A stretch of DNA of 48,668 nt from Sediminibacterium ginsengisoli (GTDB taxonomy: Bacteria; Bacteroidota; Bacteroidia; Chitinophagales; Chitinophagaceae), in contig CAMBEQ010000018.1 of the NCBI GenBank assembly GCA_945865545.1, forward strand, positions 1 to 48,668, in the 5' to 3' direction. Below the pieces are notes generated by a model. The model saw only the letters and a list, made by a program, of their open reading frames with translations. It ran no database searches and had not been told where the DNA came from. A program made the position numbers and the translations under genes. How positions within the stretch are numbered: position 1 is the first letter of the stretch; each line of letters starts with the position of its first letter. Of this stretch, positions 44,029-48,668 are shown one piece after another.

Positions 44029-45153
44029 ATGAAAAAGAAAGTTATCATTATTGGACCCGCTTGGCCCTTAAGAGGTGGATTAGCTACTTTTGATGAACGT
44101 TTGGCTTCCCAATTTATGCAGGAGGGTTTGGAGGTCACTATTTATACTTTCTCTTTACAATACCCTAATTTTTTATTTCCTGGAAGTACTCAATATTCCC
44201 ATGAGCCTGCACCCGCTCATTTAAATATCAAAGTGTGTATCAATTCGATTAACCCGTTTAATTGGATCAAAATTGGCAATGAACTAAGACAACTAAAACC
44301 AGATTTTATAGTAGTTCGTTTTTGGATGCCTTTTTTTGGGCCTTGTTTAGGCACGATACTTCGCATAGTGAAAAGAAATCAATTCACTCAAAATATTTGT
44401 ATTGCCGATAACATTATACCCCACGAAAAAAGACCTGGCGATACTTTATTTACAAGGTACTTTATAAAGCCCATGCACAGATTTATTACTATGAGTGAAC
44501 TAGTGAATAAGGATTTATCTACTTTAACCACTACCCCCTCTACCAATATTGTACATCCTATTTATGACACTTTTGGTGACATTTTATCTAAACAGGAAGC
44601 ACGTACCCATTTGCAATTACCTATCAATGATAAAATTATTTTATTTTTCGGGTTTATAAGAAAATACAAAGGCTTAGACCTATTGCTGGAAGCAATGAAT
44701 GATGAAAGAATTAAGGGTGCTAATATTAAATTATTGATAGCGGGCGAATTTTATGATGACCCTTCTTTTTATAAAGAAATTATTCAAAAACATAATTTAG
44801 AAAATTCTTTATTTTTACGAACCCAATTTATTAATGACAGCGAAGTAAAATATTATTTATGTGCCGCAGATTTTGTAATTCAACCATATAAATCAGCCAC
44901 ACAAAGTGGAGTAACCCCCTTGGCGTATCATTTTGAGAAACCCATGCTCGTTACCAATATTGGTGGATTACCTAGTTTAGTGCCTCATTTAAAAGTAGGG
45001 GTTGTTGCGGAACCTACCCCTGAAGACATTGCTTCAGGAATTATGAGTTTGTATGAATTAGGCGAAACCCATTTTTTAAAGCATCTTTGTGAAGAAAAAA
45101 AGAAGTACGGTTGGGACAAACTAACTGCTGCCATCACTCAAAATAATAAGTAA
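44029..45153 (+). CDS. GT4-type glycosyltransferase
   Basis: The 374-residue protein is a GT-B glycosyltransferase. The N-terminal domain has KVIIIGPAWPLRGGLATFDERLASQF, and the C-terminal domain IILFFGFIRKYKGLDLLLEAMND, LLIAGEFYDD, and the donor-site QPYKSATQSGVTPLAYHFEKPMLVTNIGGLP. Such enzymes build polysaccharide or lipid-linked glycans. It lies 19 bp after the GT2 gene and 5 bp before hddA, which makes it a candidate user of the GDP-heptose made downstream. This is inferred from position only. Confidence 0.88.
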   Translation: MKKKVIIIGPAWPLRGGLATFDERLASQFMQEGLEVTIYTFSLQYPNFLFPGSTQYSHEPAPAHLNIKVCINSINPFNWIKIGNELRQLKPDFIVVRFWMPFFGPCLGTILRIVKRNQFTQNICIADNIIPHEKRPGDTLFTRYFIKPMHRFITMSELVNKDLSTLTTTPSTNIVHPIYDTFGDILSKQEARTHLQLPINDKIILFFGFIRKYKGLDLLLEAMNDERIKGANIKLLIAGEFYDDPSFYKEIIQKHNLENSLFLRTQFINDSEVKYYLCAADFVIQPYKSATQSGVTPLAYHFEKPMLVTNIGGLPSLVPHLKVGVVAEPTPEDIASGIMSLYELGETHFLKHLCEEKKKYGWDKLTAAITQNNK

Positions 45154-45158
45154 TAAGC

Positions 45159-46187
45159 ATGCTATTTCGAAGCAAAGCACCTTTAAGAATTGGATTGGCA
45201 GGCGGTGGTACAGATGTAAGCCCTTACAGCGATGAATTTGGTGGAATTATTTTAAATGTTACTTTATCCTTATACGCACATACCACTATTGAATTAATCG
45301 ATGAGCCAAAAATTATCATTGAATCTATAGATAAAAATGAAGCTCAAAGTTTTGAATTAACAACTACCCTACCCATTGATGGCACATTAGATTTAGTAAA
45401 AGGCGTTTACAATCGCATTCAAAAAGACTATCCATTTAAAGTAACAGGTTTTAAGATTTCTACCAAAGTAGATGCGCCAGCTGGAAGTGGATTAGGTACA
45501 TCCTCTACTTTAGTGGTTTCTATATTAGGGGCATTCAAAGAAATGTTGAAGTTCAAGTTAAATGAGTATGAAATAGCGCATTATGCTTATGAAATAGAAA
45601 GAACAGATTTGGCATTGGCTGGTGGAAAACAAGACCAGTATGCAGCCACTTTTGGAGGATTTAATTTTATGGAATTTTCTGCCAATGATAAAGTAATTGT
45701 AAATCCACTTCGTATACGCCAAGATTACATTAATGAATTAGAAAATAATTTGGTCTTGTACTTTACTTCATCTACTAGAGAATCTGCCACCATTATTAAA
45801 GAACAACAAAAGAATGTGTTGGAAAAAAATGTGAAAAGTATCGAAGCCATGCATCATTTAAAAGATCAGGCTAAAAGAATGAAAGAAGCCTTATTGATGG
45901 GGCAAATAGATACCATTGGAGAAATTTTAGATTATGGCTTTCAACAAAAAAAAGATATGGCTTCCAATATTTCTAACGAGGCCATCGAAAAAATTTACCA
46001 TGCGGTAAAAAATGCTGGGGCTACCGGAGGTAAAATAAGTGGTGCTGGTGGTGGAGGTTTTATGATATTTTACTGCCCTAAAAATACCAAGCATAAAGTA
46101 ATAGCCACTTTAGAAACCCTAGGCGGAACTATTAAACAATATAGTTTTACAGAACATGGTTTAACCACTTGGACCATTTCCAATTAA
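45159..46187 (+). CDS. hddA: D-glycero-alpha-D-manno-heptose 7-phosphate kinase
   Basis: HddA, a GHMP kinase, phosphorylates heptose 7-phosphate at C1 in the alpha form. The N-terminus MLFRSKAPLRIGLAGGGTDVSPYSDEFGGIILN is typical, the ATP loop is VDAPAGSGLGTSSTLVVSI, and the C-terminal GGKISGAGGGGFMIFYCP is motif 3. The 342-residue length fits. It is in one run with gmhA, hddC and gmhB, which together make GDP-D-glycero-alpha-D-manno-heptose. A fucose or galactose kinase of the same family is less likely given those partners. Confidence 0.9.
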   Translation: MLFRSKAPLRIGLAGGGTDVSPYSDEFGGIILNVTLSLYAHTTIELIDEPKIIIESIDKNEAQSFELTTTLPIDGTLDLVKGVYNRIQKDYPFKVTGFKISTKVDAPAGSGLGTSSTLVVSILGAFKEMLKFKLNEYEIAHYAYEIERTDLALAGGKQDQYAATFGGFNFMEFSANDKVIVNPLRIRQDYINELENNLVLYFTSSTRESATIIKEQQKNVLEKNVKSIEAMHHLKDQAKRMKEALLMGQIDTIGEILDYGFQQKKDMASNISNEAIEKIYHAVKNAGATGGKISGAGGGGFMIFYCPKNTKHKVIATLETLGGTIKQYSFTEHGLTTWTISN

Positions 46188-46201
46188 TCTAATTATCTTT
46201 G
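46169..46201 (+). promoter_or_regulatory. Internal promoter candidate before gmhA
   Basis: TTG at 46169-46171 and TATCTTTG at 46194-46201 are 22 bases apart, overlapping the 3' end of hddA. It gives about a 20-base leader to the ATG at 46229, so gmhA-hddC-gmhB could be transcribed apart from hddA. Confidence 0.6.
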
Positions 46202-46228
46202 CTTGAGCAAGGAATGAAAATAATAATT

Positions 46229-46804
46229 ATGCAAACTAAAATAAACGAAATTATAGCAGCCTCTGTAGAGGTAAAAAGTCAAATTTTAAAAGACGAAGCT
46301 TTTTGCGCTAAAATAGAAGTGGCTATTCATATGATTACCGCTGCCTTTAAAAAAGGCAATAGTGTATATTTTGCAGGCAATGGCGGCAGCGCTGCGGATG
46401 CACAACATTTGGCTGCAGAATTTTCTGGACGTTTTTACAAGGACCGAAAAGCCTTGCCTTCTGAAGCCTTGCATTGTAATACCTCCTATTTAACCGCTGT
46501 AGCCAACGATTATAGTTATGATGTTATATACTCAAGATTATTGGAAGGGTTAGCTAAACCAGGTGATGTGTTGGTAGGCATTAGCACATCGGGTAATTCT
46601 GGAAATATTGTAAAGGCATTTGAAAAATGCAAAGATTTAAATGTAAGTACCATTGGATTTACTGGAGCAGGCGGAGGGAAAATGAAAGAGCTAAGTGATT
46701 TGCTTTTAAATGTACCCTCTAACGATACCCCAAGAATTCAAGAAAGTCATATTCTTATTGGGCATATTATTTGCGAATTGGTCGAAAAAAACATATTTGG
46801 TTAA
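46229..46804 (+). CDS. gmhA: Sedoheptulose 7-phosphate isomerase
   Basis: GmhA converts sedoheptulose 7-phosphate to D-glycero-D-manno-heptose 7-phosphate. The 191-residue SIS-domain protein shows VYFAGNGGSAADAQHLAAEFSGRFYKDR, VGISTSGNSGNIVKAFEKC and the C-terminal ESHILIGHIICELVE. I choose the ATG at 46229 (MQTKINEIIAAS); ATGs or TTG from 46199 would run through the promoter element. Its stop overlaps the start of hddC (TAATG at 46802-46806). Confidence 0.93.
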   Translation: MQTKINEIIAASVEVKSQILKDEAFCAKIEVAIHMITAAFKKGNSVYFAGNGGSAADAQHLAAEFSGRFYKDRKALPSEALHCNTSYLTAVANDYSYDVIYSRLLEGLAKPGDVLVGISTSGNSGNIVKAFEKCKDLNVSTIGFTGAGGGKMKELSDLLLNVPSNDTPRIQESHILIGHIICELVEKNIFG

Positions 46805-47490
46805 TGGAAGCCATCGTATTAGCAGGTGGCCTTGGTACCAGGTTAAGGTCGGTGGTACCAGATTTACCTAAGTGTATGGCACCTATTAATGGGATTCCTT
46901 TTCTCTCCTATTTAATTGATCATCTAACTACCCAAGGGGTTACCAAATTTATATTTGCCTTAGGGTATAAATCAGATGAGTTTATTCATTTTTTAAATAC
47001 TAAACTGCCTAAAAATAATTTTAGTATTGTTATTGAGGACGAACCTTTAGGCACTGGAGGCGCTATCAAATTAGCAGCCAGTAAAGCAAGCGATAAAGAT
47101 ATCATAGCTTTAAATGGAGACAGTTTGTATAAAGTTAATTTGAATCAATTGATGGAATTTCATTTAGCGCACAAAGCAGATTGTACTTTAGCCCTTAAAC
47201 CAATGCAACAATTTGAGCGCTATGGCTCAGTGGTAATTAATGCAAATACTACCATCGCTTCTTTCAAAGAAAAGCAGTTTATGGAAGCAGGCTTCATCAA
47301 TGGCGGTGTATATGCTTTAAATGTAGCCTCTTTTTTAGCCAAGCCTTTGCCTACTCAATTTTCTTTGGAGAAAGATTATTTAGAAAAATATGCCCAGGAA
47401 GGAAATTTGTATGGAAATGTACAGGAAGCCTATTTTATAGATATTGGCATACCAGAAGACTTTGCCAAAGCGCAAGTTGAATTACTTTAA
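46804..47490 (+). CDS. hddC: D-glycero-alpha-D-manno-heptose 1-phosphate guanylyltransferase
   Basis: This sugar-1-phosphate nucleotidyltransferase has 228 residues from the ATG at 46804, which overlaps the gmhA stop by one base. The N-terminal GG loop is IVLAGGLGTRLRSVVPDLPKCMAPINGIPFL; EDEPLGTGGAIKLA, ALNGDSLY and GFINGGVYALN follow. HddC puts GMP on the alpha-heptose 1-phosphate. By neighbours (hddA, gmhA, gmhB) it is the GDP-heptose enzyme rather than a glucose-1-P thymidylyltransferase, though the nucleotide is inferred from context. A longer in-frame start at 46771 inside gmhA is rejected. Confidence 0.88.
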   Translation: MEAIVLAGGLGTRLRSVVPDLPKCMAPINGIPFLSYLIDHLTTQGVTKFIFALGYKSDEFIHFLNTKLPKNNFSIVIEDEPLGTGGAIKLAASKASDKDIIALNGDSLYKVNLNQLMEFHLAHKADCTLALKPMQQFERYGSVVINANTTIASFKEKQFMEAGFINGGVYALNVASFLAKPLPTQFSLEKDYLEKYAQEGNLYGNVQEAYFIDIGIPEDFAKAQVELL

Positions 47491-47509
47491 TTGAAAATTT
47501 ATAAATTAC

Positions 47510-48061
47510 ATGTTTGATTTCAAAAATATAGATGCCCATTGGACTTTATTTCTAGATAGAGATGGAGTAATCAATTTTGAACAACGCAACGATTATGTAA
47601 AAAAATGGGAGGAATTTAAATTTTACGACGAAAGTTTAAAAGCATTACCTCTATTGGCAAATAAATTTTCGACCATTGTTATCACTACCAACCAAAAAGG
47701 GGTGAGTAAAGGATTAATGTCTGAAGCAGATTTAACAACTATTCACGAGCATATGGTGATTGAAATCAATAAAGTGGGTGGTAGAATTGACCATATTTTT
47801 TATTGTACCGATTTTAATAATGATTCCTATAATCGGAAACCTCAGCCGGGCATGGCTTTTCAAGCAAAGGAGCTCTATCCGAGTATTCAATTTGAAAAAT
47901 CTATCATGGTAGGCAATAGAACAAGTGATATGGAATTTGGTCGCAATGCAGGGCTGCATACTGTATTTTTATCCACCACACATCCAGAAACTGCTTTTCC
48001 TAATCCTTTGATAGACTATAGGTTTAGTCACCTATTAGCATTTGCAGAAGCGATTCAATAA
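47510..48061 (+). CDS. gmhB: D-glycero-D-manno-heptose 1,7-bisphosphate 7-phosphatase
   Basis: The 183-residue HAD phosphatase shows WTLFLDRDGVINFE with the nucleophile DxD, TTNQKGVSKGLMSE, FYCTDFNNDSYNRKPQPGMAFQAKE and MVGNRTSDMEFGRNAGL. The four-Cys zinc loop of E. coli GmhB is not fully retained; only one Cys of the segment (FYCTDFNN) remains, as in zinc-free relatives. It removes the 7-phosphate before GDP transfer. It is last of the heptose set and followed by a terminator. Confidence 0.9.
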   Translation: MFDFKNIDAHWTLFLDRDGVINFEQRNDYVKKWEEFKFYDESLKALPLLANKFSTIVITTNQKGVSKGLMSEADLTTIHEHMVIEINKVGGRIDHIFYCTDFNNDSYNRKPQPGMAFQAKELYPSIQFEKSIMVGNRTSDMEFGRNAGLHTVFLSTTHPETAFPNPLIDYRFSHLLAFAEAIQ

Positions 48062-48084
48062 AAGTTTATAAATTATTTTTAAAT

Positions 48085-48121
48085 AAAAAAAGCGCCACCA
48101 TTTGTTGGAGACGCTTTTTTT
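48085..48121 (+). terminator. Terminator after gmhB
   Basis: A7 plus GCG on the left pairs with CGC plus T7 on the right (48114-48121). The inner part is imperfect (CCACC with GGAG around ATTTGTT). It lies between convergent gmhB and lepA and could serve both. Confidence 0.82.
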
Positions 48122-48149
48122 ATAAGTTGTATGAAATACAATAATTTGA

Positions 48150-48668
48150 CTAATCTAATTTAAGAACTGCTAAGAAAGCTTCCTGAGGAATTTCCACATT
48201 GCCTATTTGTCGCATTCTCTTTTTACCTTCTTTTTGCTTCTCTAATAACTTACGCTTTCGGCTAATATCACCACCATAACATTTTGCAGTTACATCCTTG
48301 CGCATGGCACTTATATTTTCACGGGCTACTACTTTAGCACCAATGGCGGCTTGAATGGCAATTTGGAATTGTTGTTTGGTTAATAATTCTTTTAGTTTCT
48401 CACAAAGTCTACGACCAAAATCAGAAGCTTTTCCTCTATGTATTAATGCACTTAGGGCATCCACTTTCTCTGCGTTTAATAAAATATCCATCTTCACAAT
48501 ATCCGCATCTCTAAAACCTATTTGAGAATAATCAAAAGAAGCATAGCCTCTGGTTTGACTTTTTAATTTATCATAAAAATCAAATACAATTTCCGTCATT
48601 GGCATTTCAAAAATTAATTCTACTCTAGTGGGCGTAAGATAACTTTGGTTCATTAAAATACCTCTCTT
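48150..48668 (-). CDS. lepA: Elongation factor 4 (LepA), C-terminal part (5' end outside window)
   Basis: The frame is open to the right edge, so this is the last 172 codons of a gene of about 600. LepA is a ribosome-bound GTPase that acts on stalled or assembling ribosomes. The visible stretch holds the end of domain V and the LepA-specific C-terminal domain: [36 protein letters not shown], then [25 protein letters not shown], and [45 protein letters not shown]. The G domain lies outside the window. An internal Met (48653) should not be taken as a start. Confidence 0.96.
   Translation of the reverse strand, partial: KRGILMNQSYLTPTRVELIFEMPMTEIVFDFYDKLKSQTRGYASFDYSQIGFRDADIVKMDILLNAEKVDALSALIHRGKASDFGRRLCEKLKELLTKQQFQIAIQAAIGAKVVARENISAMRKDVTAKCYGGDISRKRKLLEKQKEGKKRMRQIGNVEIPQEAFLAVLKLD

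Overview
The window reads as ordinary chromosome of a Bacteroidota bacterium, most likely order Chitinophagales, family Chitinophagaceae. The evidence is the A+T-rich DNA, A-rich leaders with almost no Shine-Dalgarno sites, the family's promoter element TAnnTTTG in front of several genes, and lineage-typical genes (BT_3928-type DoxX protein, DUF1599, DUF4199, WbqC-like, DUF2961, RagB-free glycan enzymes, two-domain FKBP lipoprotein, a DHOase-like protein without metal ligands). The genus is not identified. No phage, IS element, CRISPR array or conjugative gene was seen.

Layout. 1-5.7 kb: secreted carbohydrate-active enzymes (3' part of a GH127 beta-L-arabinofuranosidase, a GH172/DUF2961 protein, a glutaminase-like DUF4965/DUF1793 protein). 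The last runs through an A9 tract with an in-frame A AAA AAG heptamer into a DUF5077-DUF3472 reading frame that has no start of its own. 5.7-7.9 kb (minus): an apparent operon of an unknown exported protein, a periplasmic DsrE-like protein and a TsdA-like dihaem cytochrome c. 8.0-11.0 kb: DUF885-like protein and saccharopine dehydrogenase-like oxidoreductase. 11.0-15.3 kb: a pair of facing DnaA boxes, gyrA and an exported repeat protein. 15.7-20 kb: amino-sugar/glycoprotein turnover (GH109, NahK-like kinase, glycosylasparaginase, CutC), then serA, a serine hydrolase and a K+-dependent membrane pyrophosphatase.

25-30.9 kb: WbqC-like protein, LEA-type lipoprotein, pyrE, NUDIX hydrolase, coaD, pyrB, pyrR, recF and a DUF721/DciA-like protein, so nucleotide biosynthesis beside replication/repair. 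30.9-37.2 kb: DoxX-family protein, DUF1599 protein, folP, FKBP isomerase, NrnA-like DHH phosphoesterase, ndk and a DEAD-box helicase whose motif II reads DEMD. 37.5-40.8 kb: two translationally coupled M1 aminopeptidases. 40.8-41.1 kb: three tandem 41-bp hairpin repeats, three abutting palindromes and tRNA-Pro(GGG). 41.25-43.05 kb: inactive-looking dihydroorotase homologue and a DUF4199 membrane protein. 43.06-48.06 kb: two glycosyltransferases and the four-gene GDP-D-glycero-alpha-D-manno-heptose set (hddA, gmhA, hddC, gmhB), closed by a terminator. The 3' part of lepA enters from the right edge.

Most of the window is housekeeping. The parts that best repay checking are the frameshift-joined secreted enzyme, the unknown-DsrE-TsdA sulfur operon, the GH109/kinase/glycosylasparaginase/CutC neighbourhood, the dihydroorotase homologue lacking metal ligands, and the hairpin-rich stretch beside tRNA-Pro.
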